64,000 nucleotides of DNA from Treponema_C sp050937815 (GCF_050937815.1 NZ_JACDIJ010000005.1:1-64000), one strand, 5' to 3'. Shown: positions 15,518 to 25,583, numbered from the stretch's first letter. Notes: generated from the sequence alone by a model not told the origin. Numbers and translations: made by a program.

Positions 15518-16709
15518 CGGCCATTTCACTTTCCGGATGTATTGCCCGGACAATAAAAACCGTTTTTTGAACATTTAAATCTATTAATTGTCCCACCTTA
15601 TCCTCTTTTGCTCCGTTCGATAAAATAATCTGTACGGAGGGAACAAAGGGGGCTTCGGCGTTATTACACACAACTTGTGCAATCGACGAATCGTTGAGCA
15701 AAACAAAGGTACCCGGCGGATATAAGCCTATGGAACGGACAAAGGCTTTAAGCACGGAAGAATCGAAATATTTTTCTTTTGCATCCAAAAGCTTTTTTGC
15801 GGCATCGTAGGCAAGCAAACCGCCGCCTTCGGGCTTTTTTGAAATCATATTGTAAAAAGCGTCGCATACGATTAAAAGGCGGGCGCCGATGTCTATGTCT
15901 TCTCCCCTGCGGCCGTCGGGAAAACCCGTTCCGTCCCAATGTTCATGGCGCTGCATAAGAATAACGATAACTTCGCGCGGATACATTAAAACATCCGAAG
16001 CAAAAACCGTTGTTTTTTGCAACTGTGTTTTTAGCTGCACGTCTTCAATCAATCCGAATTGCCCGCTTTTACCCAAAGCGGGATCGGAAATATGCATCAT
16101 ATCGAGATGGTGCAGCAAAGCCGCCGTTATACTGTGTATGATAGTCGGCTGAGGCAGCGATAAAGCGGACCCCACAACCGTAACCAGAATGGCGGTATCC
16201 AAAGCCGCTCCCGGATAAAAGGAACTTTTTTCAATTTTACAAAAAACACAATTAAGTGCAAAATCCCTGTCTTCGTTTACGAGCTTGTATACCGATTTTA
16301 CGATTTCGTCAAACAGCGATTTATCGACCTTGTCCTCGTCTTTGTAATTCATATAAATCCGCTGCATACTTTTTAAAGCTTTCGAATACGATTGCCATAA
16401 AGAAACATCGGTCATTTTTTTACGTATAATGTTGGAAAGGGAAGAATTTCCCGAATCGGCAGGTTCAAGTTCTTCCAGCATTTCCAACTCTTCAACATCA
16501 TCCGATTCCGCACTTTGATCTTGCGAACATTCTTTACCGTAAGTTATGACATAGGGTATTTTCCAACGCGTAAGAACGTTTAAATGAAAAGGTGTAACAG
16601 GCCTTTTTTCACCCAAAAACATATTTTTTCCGTCATCAAAAAAAACGGGAGCGGAAAATCGCATACCTTCTTTTAATGATTCGCTTTTAATCGTTTCCAT
16701 ACGCTTCAT
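15510..16709 (-). CDS. HD-GYP-like protein lacking the HD dyad
   Basis: 399 residues. The C-terminal region keeps the GYP-side signature (QRHEHWDGTGFPDG, IGARLLIVCDAFYNMIS) but the usual HDIGK metal site reads LLHHLDMMHI, so a c-di-GMP phosphodiesterase would be missing ligands. The N-terminal part (IKSESLKEGMRFSAPVFFDD) resembles the domain that precedes many spirochaetal HD-GYP proteins. After the HD-GYP region is a tail with APFVPSVQIILS. It may bind rather than cleave c-di-GMP. Overlaps the FlhB-tail gene by 23 nt. Confidence 0.8.
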   Translation of the reverse strand: MKRMETIKSESLKEGMRFSAPVFFDDGKNMFLGEKRPVTPFHLNVLTRWKIPYVITYGKECSQDQSAESDDVEELEMLEELEPADSGNSSLSNIIRKKMTDVSLWQSYSKALKSMQRIYMNYKDEDKVDKSLFDEIVKSVYKLVNEDRDFALNCVFCKIEKSSFYPGAALDTAILVTVVGSALSLPQPTIIHSITAALLHHLDMMHISDPALGKSGQFGLIEDVQLKTQLQKTTVFASDVLMYPREVIVILMQRHEHWDGTGFPDGRRGEDIDIGARLLIVCDAFYNMISKKPEGGGLLAYDAAKKLLDAKEKYFDSSVLKAFVRSIGLYPPGTFVLLNDSSIAQVVCNNAEAPFVPSVQIILSNGAKEDKVGQLIDLNVQKTVFIVRAIHPESEMAGG

Positions 16710-16962
16710 TCTCTTTTAAAAAACAAAATACCGCCGCGAGAATTTGATATGTTTCCTGCGGAATATAGCTGCCTATCTCTTGCAGCGAAAGTATTTGTGC
16801 CGTTTCAGGCTCCGCAACCAAGGGAACCCCCGATTCTTTTGCCGTCCGTATTATGGCATCGGCAAGCCGCCCCCTTCCTTTACAAGCAATAAAGGGCGCC
16901 GGAAACCCTTCCGGGTAGCGTAAAGCTACGGCGGTTTTCCGAAAATCGTTACGTTTACTCAT
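16687..16962 (-). CDS. FlhB C-terminal-like protein (YlqH/FhlB type)
   Basis: 91 residues corresponding to the cytoplasmic tail of the flagellar export protein FlhB: TAVALRYPEGFPAPFIACKG, then GVPLVAEPETAQIL and IGSYIPQETYQILAAVFCFL. The NPTH autocleavage site is replaced, as in other stand-alone tails. Such proteins can substitute for the FlhB tail in substrate-specificity switching. It follows the FliK-like gene with an ATGA overlap, the same order as ylqG-ylqH in Bacillus. Confidence 0.88.
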   Translation of the reverse strand: MSKRNDFRKTAVALRYPEGFPAPFIACKGRGRLADAIIRTAKESGVPLVAEPETAQILSLQEIGSYIPQETYQILAAVFCFLKENEAYGND

Positions 16963-18068
16963 GCGCGGGCCTCGACAAATGAAAGATCCGGCATACCGGT
17001 AAAGCCTCCCGAATCAAACAAATCCTGTCGATAACAAACCTCCGTTTCCGCAATTGCCGACAGCAATTCGTTTAATAAACGGTTAAGCCGTGCCGTTTTT
17101 GATTCCGACACGGCAGGACTTATGCAATAGTCAATATGTATACCTAATTTCTCTTTTTGATTTGTTTGATGTTTAAAGTATAGCATGAAAAGATAATTCG
17201 TAATAGGTGTAAACGCCGAAATCACCGCTTTTTCAGCTTTTTTTTGTTCAAGGTTTAAAAAAACTCTAATAACTCCACTAAAAACCTTATCTCCAATACA
17301 ATATTCAAAGGGAAGAAATATCCAATGTTTTTCGGAGGTTTTGGTGTGATTCAAAAACGATAGCAGTCCCGGCGGCAAAGACACAATATGTTCGGGTTTT
17401 TCATACAAATGCGATACGATAGTGTTTTCGATATCGGACAAAGAAAAAGCCGAAAATTCGTGCAAAAACTCGCCGCCCTTATTGTTTGTATCGTCGCCGC
17501 AAGTTCCGTAAAGCAAAGACAAAACATACATAATACTTTTTTCATCCGGCTCTATTCCTTTTTGCAGCAAAAATAAAGCGGCTTCGGCGGCATCGTCTTC
17601 ATATCCTTTAAAACGCTTTGCAAGAGAACGCGCTTTTAAAGCAAAGCGGCTATTAAACTGTACGCCGTTTTCTTGGAAAAACTGAACCAAGCGAAAAGAC
17701 AGGCTGTCGGCGGGCAAACCGAGCTGCTGCAAAAAGGAAAAAAGTTTACCCGAACTGTCGGCATTCAGTGATGAAAACCGCTTTACCGAATTGCCGGCCG
17801 AATCGGAAAACGCAGGTTCCCGCCGGGGCACAAGCAAAATACGGCCGTTTTCCATGCGCACATCGGCGCGGAAAGAAGTTCCCGGAGGTAAAGCGCTGCG
17901 TGAAAAAACGCTAAAGCGCTGCCCCGCAAAGGATACCGTATAACGCCCGCTTCCTTCGAATGCAAGAACACGAACAAATACAGTGCTCCCTTCCGTTAGG
18001 GTTTTCGAACCTGCTTGCGAAAACGAAACGACGGGAATTGACGAAGGCGGTCCTTGTAAAAAACTCAT
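16959..18068 (-). CDS. FliK-like protein (YlqG position)
   Basis: 369 residues. The N-terminus has a small beta-barrel-like pattern (VFVRVLAFEGSGRYTVSFAG, then LPPGTSFRADVRMENGRI). A C-terminal section (IRVFLNLEQKKAEKAVISAF) resembles the FliK hook-length-control C-domain in which beta strands precede an amphipathic region. The identity rests as much on its place before the FlhB-tail gene as on sequence. It starts 1 bp after the ispH stop. Confidence 0.6.
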   Translation of the reverse strand: MSFLQGPPSSIPVVSFSQAGSKTLTEGSTVFVRVLAFEGSGRYTVSFAGQRFSVFSRSALPPGTSFRADVRMENGRILLVPRREPAFSDSAGNSVKRFSSLNADSSGKLFSFLQQLGLPADSLSFRLVQFFQENGVQFNSRFALKARSLAKRFKGYEDDAAEAALFLLQKGIEPDEKSIMYVLSLLYGTCGDDTNNKGGEFLHEFSAFSLSDIENTIVSHLYEKPEHIVSLPPGLLSFLNHTKTSEKHWIFLPFEYCIGDKVFSGVIRVFLNLEQKKAEKAVISAFTPITNYLFMLYFKHQTNQKEKLGIHIDYCISPAVSESKTARLNRLLNELLSAIAETEVCYRQDLFDSGGFTGMPDLSFVEARA

Positions 18069-18069
18069 A

Positions 18070-18981
18070 TCAGGCTTCTTTTAACATTTCGGTTTTTTTT
18101 AACAAGCGGTTTTCGACGCCCCGAATAACCGCATCCGGAGTGGATGCTCCGGCTGTAATGCCGACGGTTTGTAAATTAAAAAAATCCGCCGGAATATCGG
18201 CGGCGCTTTCGATATGGGCCGCATAAGGGCATAAACGCAGAGCGCTTTGAAACAAACGTTTGGTATTTGCCGAGTTTTTTCCTCCGACAACAAGAATTCC
18301 GTCAACCTGTCCGGACAGTTCCCGCAAAGCTTTTTGCCGCTCATGCGTTGCCGGACATATCGTATCGAATACCCGTATATCCGGATGTACGCCGCACAGT
18401 ATTGCACGTATCTTCTCATATTCGTCGGTGCTCACGGTTGTTTGACTTACCAATGCGGTTTTTGCACCCGCAAAACCGCTGCTGCGGCTGAGAACGAGCG
18501 CTTCATGTTCGTTATGTACAATAACGCATTCGGCTCCCGCATGAACAGCTTCGCCCCAGAGAGCGGTAACTTCGCCGTGGCTTTTGTCGCCCGCTATAAT
18601 TATTTTGTATTTTTGTACGGCGCAATTAAAAACTTTTTTTTGATTTGCAAGTACGCGCGGGCACGTCGCATCGACAATGACAATGCCGGCAGCGTGCAGT
18701 TTTTCACGTATATCGGGAGCTGCCCCGTGAGCGCGGATAATAACGACGGATTTTTTTGCTTTATGTTCGGATTCCGCACAAAGATGTTCCAATGCGGTTT
18801 CATCAAGAACGGTAAGCCCCAAGGAGGCTAAGTACGCAAGCGCATCTTCATTATGTATAAGAGGGCCGATACTGTACACATCCGAATCGGCATATTTTTT
18901 TAAAGTGTCTTCGGCAAGCTTCACGGCACGGCGCACTCCCATACAATAACCGAGTACCGAAGCGCGTATAATCCTACTCAT
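18070..18981 (-). CDS. ispH: 4-hydroxy-3-methylbut-2-enyl diphosphate reductase IspH
   Basis: 303 residues from ATG 18981; a TTG two codons earlier is possible. The three Cys that hold the [4Fe-4S] cluster are in LGYCMGVRRAV, VDATCPRVLANQKK and DTICPATHERQ, and the TVSTDEYEKI and GGKNSANTKRL motifs are normal. It performs the last step of the MEP isoprenoid pathway, making IPP and DMAPP. It is the first gene of the operon that continues into the flagellar and cyclase genes. Confidence 0.95.
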   Translation of the reverse strand: MSRIIRASVLGYCMGVRRAVKLAEDTLKKYADSDVYSIGPLIHNEDALAYLASLGLTVLDETALEHLCAESEHKAKKSVVIIRAHGAAPDIREKLHAAGIVIVDATCPRVLANQKKVFNCAVQKYKIIIAGDKSHGEVTALWGEAVHAGAECVIVHNEHEALVLSRSSGFAGAKTALVSQTTVSTDEYEKIRAILCGVHPDIRVFDTICPATHERQKALRELSGQVDGILVVGGKNSANTKRLFQSALRLCPYAAHIESAADIPADFFNLQTVGITAGASTPDAVIRGVENRLLKKTEMLKEA

Positions 18982-19027
18982 AGTCAAACTATAGCAAAAA
19001 TACCGTCTTTATGCTACAGTATGCCTT

Positions 19028-20293
19028 ATGCTCAGCATTTTGCAAACGGGGGATTTGCATTTAGGTAAAATTTTTTACGAATTTTCACTTCTTGAAGACC
19101 AATCCTTTATGCTTGATTCCCTTTTTTCCGAGTTGACTTCATATCATTACGATGCACTCATTATCAGCGGAGATGTGTACGACAAGGCGGTTCCGCCGCC
19201 GGAAGCGGTAAGCCTTTTTGACAGGTTTTTAAGCCGCATCCATAATACGCTTCCCGGCCTTGCCGTATGCATTATTCCGGGCAATCACGATTCGGCAAAA
19301 CGGCTGGGTTTTGCGGCGGAACTTTTAGAAAACGAGCATATTTATATTGCAAGCGATCCTATAAACTGTATAAAACCCGTCTTTCTAAAAAATAAAGAAG
19401 GAAGCGTCGAAGCCGCCCTTTATCAACTGCCTTTTTTGCAAAGCGGCGCACTAACCGCTTGCGACGGCACGGTTTTGCGCTCTCAAGAAGACTTGGTCCG
19501 GGAAGCGGTTAAAAGAATACAAAAAGCCCATAGAAAACTGCAAAAAAGCGATTCGGCATTTAAAGATTTGGCGGCTTTATTGTCCTGCCATGTATTTACA
19601 ACCGGCGCGCAAAGCGGCGGTTCCGAGCGTATTTTTATCGGTACTGCCGAACAAATAGACGCTTCCCTTTTCGATTTTTTTGCATACACGGCGGCAGGTC
19701 ATATTCACAAAATGCAAAAAGTGACCGACCGCATGTATTATGCCGGTTCGCCGCTTTCATATTCTTTTGATGAGGCGGGAACGGAAAAAAAATTATTACG
19801 GGTCGAATTTAATCCGCAGACAGCTCAAAAAAACAATTCGGTTAAAATAACCGCCCTGCCCGTTAAAAGTTTACGCCGCGTCGTTAAAATAACCGGAAAC
19901 TTTGAACAATTATTCCGCACCGATATGTACGCCGAATATGCCGGCGATTATGTGGAATGTACGTATACCGATTCCGTCGTTGCGGAAAATGCAGCGGCGC
20001 GATTGCGTGAAAAATTTCCGTTTTTGCTTTCGGTTAAGCGCGAAGCGGACATTCGAATGCAAAGCTTAAACGGCGCACAAGCGGAAAAAAAAAGGCGGCT
20101 GTTGGAAGCACAGGACCGGCTGCCGCTTAAAGATATTTTGTATTCGTTTTTAAAAGATGCCGGACTTTTAAATACCGACAATGCGGACAATACCCGCAAT
20201 GCGGATTGCGCCGCACAAAATGCCGATTGGGAAAAAGCGGTGGATTTATTCGTACAAACAGAACAAAGGATACGTACAAATGAAACCGCTTAA
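19028..20293 (+). CDS. sbcD: Exonuclease SbcD (Mre11 family)
   Basis: 421 residues. Calcineurin-like phosphoesterase motifs: QTGDLHLGKIF, IISGDVYDKAVPPPE, IIPGNHDSAKRL, LSCHVFTTG and AAGHIHKMQ. The C-terminal half would contact SbcC. It is the nuclease subunit of the complex that trims hairpins and protein-blocked DNA ends. Its stop lies 14 nt inside sbcC, so the two are translationally coupled. Confidence 0.95.
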   Translation: MLSILQTGDLHLGKIFYEFSLLEDQSFMLDSLFSELTSYHYDALIISGDVYDKAVPPPEAVSLFDRFLSRIHNTLPGLAVCIIPGNHDSAKRLGFAAELLENEHIYIASDPINCIKPVFLKNKEGSVEAALYQLPFLQSGALTACDGTVLRSQEDLVREAVKRIQKAHRKLQKSDSAFKDLAALLSCHVFTTGAQSGGSERIFIGTAEQIDASLFDFFAYTAAGHIHKMQKVTDRMYYAGSPLSYSFDEAGTEKKLLRVEFNPQTAQKNNSVKITALPVKSLRRVVKITGNFEQLFRTDMYAEYAGDYVECTYTDSVVAENAAARLREKFPFLLSVKREADIRMQSLNGAQAEKKRRLLEAQDRLPLKDILYSFLKDAGLLNTDNADNTRNADCAAQNADWEKAVDLFVQTEQRIRTNETA

Positions 20294-23200
20294 GCTGACC
20301 GTAAAAAACATAGCCTCTTTTGCCGGAGAACACCGTATCGACTTTTCTCTTTTGGGCGATATGTTCCTTATTTGCGGCAAAACAGGCTCCGGTAAAACCA
20401 CCGTTCTCGATTCCCTTACATACGCCTTATACGGGAGTTTACCCGGTTCAAGGAAACAAAACGACATACGCTTACTGCGTTCCGGCTTTTGCGGCGAACA
20501 GGACGAATGTTTTGCGGAGCTTGATTTTTTACTCAACGGAAAACAATACCGTATCCGAAGAACGCTGCCCGTAAGCAGAATTACCCGTAACGGAACGCTT
20601 ACCGAAAGCGCCGAAGCGGTTGAACTGCACCTTATCGCCGACAATAGGGCGCAATTGTTAAGCTGCCAAAAAAGCGAAACCGACGCGCTTATACAATCCC
20701 TTCTTGCCTTGTCGGCGGATGAATTTTCGCGGATTATATTGCTGCCGCAAGGCGATTTTGCCGAATTTTTACGGCAAAAATCCAGCGAGCGGAAAAATAT
20801 GCTGGCAAAACTCTTTCCTATCGAACGTTTTACCCGAACCGCCGAAGCCGTAAAAGAAGAAAAAAACCGCCTTGACAATATGCTTGAAGAAGTAATGAAC
20901 GCTTTGAACCGCCTTGAAAAGGTATTTTCGACTGCCGACGCTCAAAACCGTATTGAGGAATATGAAAAAAACGTAAAACAAAGCATGCAAAACTGCGACC
21001 GGCTGCGTAAAAATCTTTTAAAGATACACACACAAATTGTACAAACCGAAGAAAACCTGCGGCAATACCGCGAATACGAGCATATAAACAAAGAATTGCT
21101 GCGTTTGGACGAACAAAGCGGGCGGCAGGCAGAACGGGAAAAAACACTTGCGCATATTCGTTTTGCCCTGAGCATCGAACCTCTTTTAAATGCCGCAGAA
21201 GCGGCCGAATTACAGTACAACCGCATACAAAAAGAACTGAGCGATACCCGCCAAAAACTCGACACGTGCACACAAAAACTTTCCGATATGGAAAACCGCG
21301 CAGCCGAAGCCGAATTGAACGAAAAACGCACACGCGAACTTTCGCTGCTTATTCAAAACGCGGAACACGCTTTAAAAGGCGCAAACGATTTGGATGAGGC
21401 AAAACAAAACGCGGCCGATATTGAGCGGAGTATACAAACCGCCGATGCGGAAAAGCAGGCGATTACGGAAAAACTTAATCCTTTGCAGCAAATCAGGCAA
21501 AAAGAATATGAATTGCGCGAAAACGCAAAAAAAGCCGAACAAAACGTGTCGGAAGCCGAATACATACTCCTTAAAGTCCGTGAAAACGAATTAAAGGCAC
21601 TGCAAACATCGGCAAAGGATACGGCCGAAAAAGCCCGTATGATTTTAAATGATTTTTTACGGGAAAAAGAACATATCGATACAAATTCGGCTGCCTGTTT
21701 TTTAGCGCAGCATTTGCAAAACGGCAGCCCCTGCCCGGTATGCGGTTCTACGGAACATCCTTCACCCGCCGTACCGAAAGAACAATCGCTTGACTTGGCA
21801 GAAAAAATAAAAACGCAAGAACAGTTGTGCATGCAAGCGGAACGTTCTCTTAGAGAAACCGAAGACAGCGAAAAAGAACTTCAGGGACGTATAAACCAAA
21901 GTAAAAAAAACCTGCCGATTTTTTCGGACGATTTTATCGGCGAATGCGAAAAAAAAGCACAAACGCTTGCCGCCGCCGATGCGGAACAAAACCTTAATCA
22001 CGCACAGCATATGCGCGAACAGCATGCGGCACACATACGGGAGCTGGAACAGGCATGCGCTCAAATACAAAAATACGAAAACGAACTCCAAGTTCCCGAA
22101 AAACGGCTTATCGCTTTGGAAAAAGACAAAGCGGCGGCACAAGCGCGCCTTTTGCACACAAAGCAGCATCTTAAAGAACTTTTATCCCCATTGCAAACGC
22201 ATATTCACGCAAAAGAAGACGAAAATCCCGTATACATTCGAAAGATATTGGAAGATTTATATAACGAACGGAATCAAGCGGAAAAAAACGTACAAGCATA
22301 CAGAGAACAAAGGGCACAAGCCGAAAAAGAGCATGCCGAATTAAGCGGCAAAGCGAAAATATTGCATAAAGACGTGCTCATAAGCGAAACGGAACGTGCC
22401 GAAGCCGCCGCAAAACTGGATGCAGCCCTTGCCGATTCGCCCCTCAGTCTTATGCAAGGTTCAAGCAATACGGCGGAACAAGCCGTACGTTCCGTTTTAG
22501 AATTAAAAAACAATGCAGAGGATTTGGAACGTCAAATCGAAGCATATAAAACCGAAAAACGGCGGCTTGAAATTATACGAGAAGAAAAAAAAGCCGCGCT
22601 GCCTGAAAATCCGGAACAAATGGAACGCCTTTATGCCGAACTTTCGGAACAAAAAGCCCAAACGGAACGAGTACTTGCCGAAAAAGAAGCGCACGTGCAC
22701 GAAATTCAAGTTTTGCTTTCCGATATAAGGGCAAAAAACGACGAATTTATGCAATTGGAAAAGCGGCGCAAAGAACTGTTTGCCGCCTTGGCCGATTATG
22801 AAAAAATCCACAACGCCGTTTCGGGAAAAAATCCGAAAAAAATACAGCTTGAATCGTGGATACTGCAAATGTATCTTCAGGAAATATGCTTTTACGCGGG
22901 CAAACGGCTCGAACGCATATCGGACGGCCGCTATGAGCTTTACGTAAAAGAAGCCGCAGGAGGCCGCGGCTATCAGGGCTTGGACTTGGAAATATACGAT
23001 AATTATACGGGAAAACGCCGCCCCTGCTCTACCCTTTCAGGCGGCGAAACCTTTATGGCGTCAATAAGCTTGGCTCTTGCCGTCAGCGATACCGTTCAGG
23101 CAAAAAGCGGCGGTGTTCAGCTCGATTCCCTTTTTATAGACGAGGGCTTCGGTTCTCTTGACGATACGGCATTGGAAAAAGCTTTGTCGGTACTGGACGA

Positions 23201-23321
23201 AATCCGCGGCAGCCGCTGTATAGGCCTTGTTTCTCACGTCGCTGCTTTAAAAACACGCATAGGTGCACGGCTGGAAATAGAAAAAGGCATAACCGGAAGT
23301 AAAATTCAGTGCATCGTGTAG
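20280..23321 (+). CDS. sbcC: Exonuclease subunit SbcC (Rad50 family)
   Basis: 1013 residues from ATG 20280, after AAAGGATACGTACAA. Walker A is CGKTGSGKTTVLDSL; the zinc hook is SPCPVCGST at about residue 485; the ABC signature LSGGETFMAS and Walker B LFIDEGFGSLDD follow at the C-terminus. Long coiled coils rich in Glu, Lys and Gln occupy about 200-480 and 510-870. It is the ATPase partner of SbcD. Confidence 0.95.
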   Translation: MKPLKLTVKNIASFAGEHRIDFSLLGDMFLICGKTGSGKTTVLDSLTYALYGSLPGSRKQNDIRLLRSGFCGEQDECFAELDFLLNGKQYRIRRTLPVSRITRNGTLTESAEAVELHLIADNRAQLLSCQKSETDALIQSLLALSADEFSRIILLPQGDFAEFLRQKSSERKNMLAKLFPIERFTRTAEAVKEEKNRLDNMLEEVMNALNRLEKVFSTADAQNRIEEYEKNVKQSMQNCDRLRKNLLKIHTQIVQTEENLRQYREYEHINKELLRLDEQSGRQAEREKTLAHIRFALSIEPLLNAAEAAELQYNRIQKELSDTRQKLDTCTQKLSDMENRAAEAELNEKRTRELSLLIQNAEHALKGANDLDEAKQNAADIERSIQTADAEKQAITEKLNPLQQIRQKEYELRENAKKAEQNVSEAEYILLKVRENELKALQTSAKDTAEKARMILNDFLREKEHIDTNSAACFLAQHLQNGSPCPVCGSTEHPSPAVPKEQSLDLAEKIKTQEQLCMQAERSLRETEDSEKELQGRINQSKKNLPIFSDDFIGECEKKAQTLAAADAEQNLNHAQHMREQHAAHIRELEQACAQIQKYENELQVPEKRLIALEKDKAAAQARLLHTKQHLKELLSPLQTHIHAKEDENPVYIRKILEDLYNERNQAEKNVQAYREQRAQAEKEHAELSGKAKILHKDVLISETERAEAAAKLDAALADSPLSLMQGSSNTAEQAVRSVLELKNNAEDLERQIEAYKTEKRRLEIIREEKKAALPENPEQMERLYAELSEQKAQTERVLAEKEAHVHEIQVLLSDIRAKNDEFMQLEKRRKELFAALADYEKIHNAVSGKNPKKIQLESWILQMYLQEICFYAGKRLERISDGRYELYVKEAAGGRGYQGLDLEIYDNYTGKRRPCSTLSGGETFMASISLALAVSDTVQAKSGGVQLDSLFIDEGFGSLDDTALEKALSVLDEIRGSRCIGLVSHVAALKTRIGARLEIEKGITGSKIQCIV

Positions 23322-23409
23322 CTTTATATTGTTTTTTTTATAATTTTAGTATATCATATAAATGACCCTAAAATGATGCTACATCGTTTTAATTTTCAAG
23401 GAGGTTTTT

Positions 23410-24123
23410 ATGAAACAAAAAAGACTATTGATTGCGGCCGTTGTCTTATTGGTATCGGCTGTATTTGTATTTGCAGATACTGCAATTTCAATCGGACCGG
23501 CTTTTACAAACTATCTTGTACGCACAAAGATGGAAGGGGGAACCTTACCCGCAGACGTTCAAGCCATTGTAGGCGATTCTTTCGGCAATCTTAAAGATGA
23601 AAAAAACAATGCTGCAGGCTTTGCCCTCGACGTACGCGGCAGGTTTTTGTACGGTATGATTCAAATGGCCTTTCCTGCAAAAACCCATTCGGACATTATT
23701 AACAGCAATATTAACGATTTGAAAAACTCGGCAATCATCTTCGACAGCCAATTGGGAGCGGGTTTTACGTTCTTTAAAAAAAGCCCCTTTAACCTCTTTA
23801 TAGGCGGCGGCGTAGGATTGAACACAATGTACGCACAAAAGACGATGAAACTTCCGGTAACGGGTAATGAAGTAAGCTATGCAAAGCTTGACTTTATGCT
23901 CGGAGCGGGTGCAAACGTACTTGCACAGTTTTACTTTACAAAGCACCTCGGTATCTATGCCGGTATTGCCGACACGGTATATTTTGCCCCGCTTGTCGCT
24001 AAAAAAGAATTCAAATTGCCCGACGGCAGTACGTATAACTACGGCCAAAGTTCCGATACACAGGTAAAAAATACCTTGGCAAACAGCTTAAACGTAAAAG
24101 CGGGTCTTACGATTAAATTCTAA
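23410..24123 (+). CDS. Outer-membrane beta-barrel-like protein
   Basis: 237 residues with a signal peptide ending at about VFVFA and a strong ribosome site (AAGGAGG). The mature part has alternating hydrophobic strands with aromatic ends (LGAGFTFFKKSPFNLFIGGG, then QFYFTKHLGIYAGIADTVYF) and ends in KAGLTIKF, a C-terminal aromatic typical of outer-membrane barrels. About 8 strands fit the length. The specific family is not recognised. It is followed by a terminator. Confidence 0.75.
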   Translation: MKQKRLLIAAVVLLVSAVFVFADTAISIGPAFTNYLVRTKMEGGTLPADVQAIVGDSFGNLKDEKNNAAGFALDVRGRFLYGMIQMAFPAKTHSDIINSNINDLKNSAIIFDSQLGAGFTFFKKSPFNLFIGGGVGLNTMYAQKTMKLPVTGNEVSYAKLDFMLGAGANVLAQFYFTKHLGIYAGIADTVYFAPLVAKKEFKLPDGSTYNYGQSSDTQVKNTLANSLNVKAGLTIKF

Positions 24124-24152
24124 CAATCGAATTCCAAACTTGCGCTAAAGCG

Positions 24153-24187
24153 AAACCGTCTGTACTATTCAGGCGGTTTTTTTTTTG
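24153..24187 (+). terminator. Rho-independent terminator
   Basis: AAACCGTCTG pairs with CAGGCGGTTT (one G-T) around TACTATT and is followed by a long T-run. It ends the barrel-protein transcript, and murD starts 14 bp later. Confidence 0.9.
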
Positions 24188-24200
24188 CTATACTTGCCTT

Positions 24201-25583
24201 ATGCAGTTATCGGAACAGATGAAAAATCTACGAATCACCGTTATGGGCTTGGGCCTTAACGGCGGAGGGCGCGCCGCAGCTTCTTTTTTTGCCGAACGGG
24301 GCGCACGGGTAACCGTTACCGATTTAAAAAGCGCCGAAGCGCTTCGTCCTTCGCTGGAACAATTAAAATGCTTTTCCAATATCCGTTTTGTACTCGGCGA
24401 ACACCGTATAGAAGATTTTAAAAGCGCCGACATCGTTATAAAAAACCCCGGCGTAAAACGCGAAGGCAATGTGTATTTGGAACATGCCAAACGCATAGAA
24501 ACGGACATTTCCGTTTTTCTTAGCCTCTCGGAAGCTCCCCTCATAGCGGTAACGGGCAGCAAGGGAAAATCTTCAACCGTAAGCGCCCTGCACTACGGTT
24601 TAAAAGCCTTAGGCTATAATGCTTTTTTAGGCGGCAATATCACGGTAAGCCCGCTTAGCTTTGTCGAAAAAACGGGGACGGATACCCCCGTTGTGTTGGA
24701 GCTTTCAAGCTGGCAACTTGCCGACCTTAAAGAAACTTCGTTTTTTAAACCCGGTATCGCCCTTATTACGCCGATTATGAGCGATCATTTAAACTGGTAC
24801 GGCACAATGGAAAAATACGTCGCCGATAAAAAAATCATATATAAAAATATGGACGAAACCGGCCGCCTTATTTGCGCATACGGCGATAAGTGGGGCGACG
24901 AATTTGCACGCGAAAGCCGCGCTGTTACCTATCGTTACGGTGAAAAAAAACTGCCCGCCCCTGTGCAGGGCGCTTTTTTTGCAGAAGACGGAAACGGGTA
25001 TTGCCGCATAGACACAAAGCTTATACGCGCGCTGAACAACACGCCGCTTATACCGGGTATAAAACTGAGGCAAAACGTTCTAAATGCGGCTTTGGCGCTT
25101 GTTTTATACGGCGCGCCGCAGGATAAAATTGCGGATGTAATGGACACATACGGCGGCATAGAACACCGCATGGAATTTTTCTATGAAGCAAAGGGAATAC
25201 GCTTTTACAATGACAGCGCAGCCACAATTCCCGAAGCGGCAGCGGCGGCACTGAACGCCTTTATACAAGAGCCCGTACTTATTTGCGGAGGTACGGATAA
25301 AAACCTCGATTTTACGCCCCTTGCCGAAAACGCTTCGCGCGCCAAAAGCCTGTACTTGCTCGGCGGAAGCGGTACAAACCTGCTTATCCCCCTGCTAAAA
25401 CAACGCAACATTCGCTATTACGGCCCCTACGAGGGTTTTGAACCCCTGTTATGCGAATTAAAAAAACACCTCGAAACGGGCGATACGGTAGTTTTATCGC
25501 CGGGGGCGGCCAGCTTCGAACTGTTTACAAACGAATTTCATCGCGGAATCGAGTTTAAACAGCGGGTACGGTCGCTGTTTTAA
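24201..25583 (+). CDS. murD: UDP-N-acetylmuramoylalanine-D-glutamate ligase MurD
   Basis: 460 residues. N-terminal Rossmann-like UDP-binding start (RITVMGLGLNGGGRAAASFF), P-loop AVTGSKGKSSTVSAL, the ELSSWQLADL motif and the C-terminal domain with GGIEHRMEFF, YNDSAATIPEA and ICGGTDKNLDF. It adds D-glutamate to UDP-MurNAc-L-Ala in the cytoplasm. Length and motifs are normal. No cell-wall genes flank it here. Confidence 0.95.
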   Translation: MQLSEQMKNLRITVMGLGLNGGGRAAASFFAERGARVTVTDLKSAEALRPSLEQLKCFSNIRFVLGEHRIEDFKSADIVIKNPGVKREGNVYLEHAKRIETDISVFLSLSEAPLIAVTGSKGKSSTVSALHYGLKALGYNAFLGGNITVSPLSFVEKTGTDTPVVLELSSWQLADLKETSFFKPGIALITPIMSDHLNWYGTMEKYVADKKIIYKNMDETGRLICAYGDKWGDEFARESRAVTYRYGEKKLPAPVQGAFFAEDGNGYCRIDTKLIRALNNTPLIPGIKLRQNVLNAALALVLYGAPQDKIADVMDTYGGIEHRMEFFYEAKGIRFYNDSAATIPEAAAAALNAFIQEPVLICGGTDKNLDFTPLAENASRAKSLYLLGGSGTNLLIPLLKQRNIRYYGPYEGFEPLLCELKKHLETGDTVVLSPGAASFELFTNEFHRGIEFKQRVRSLF

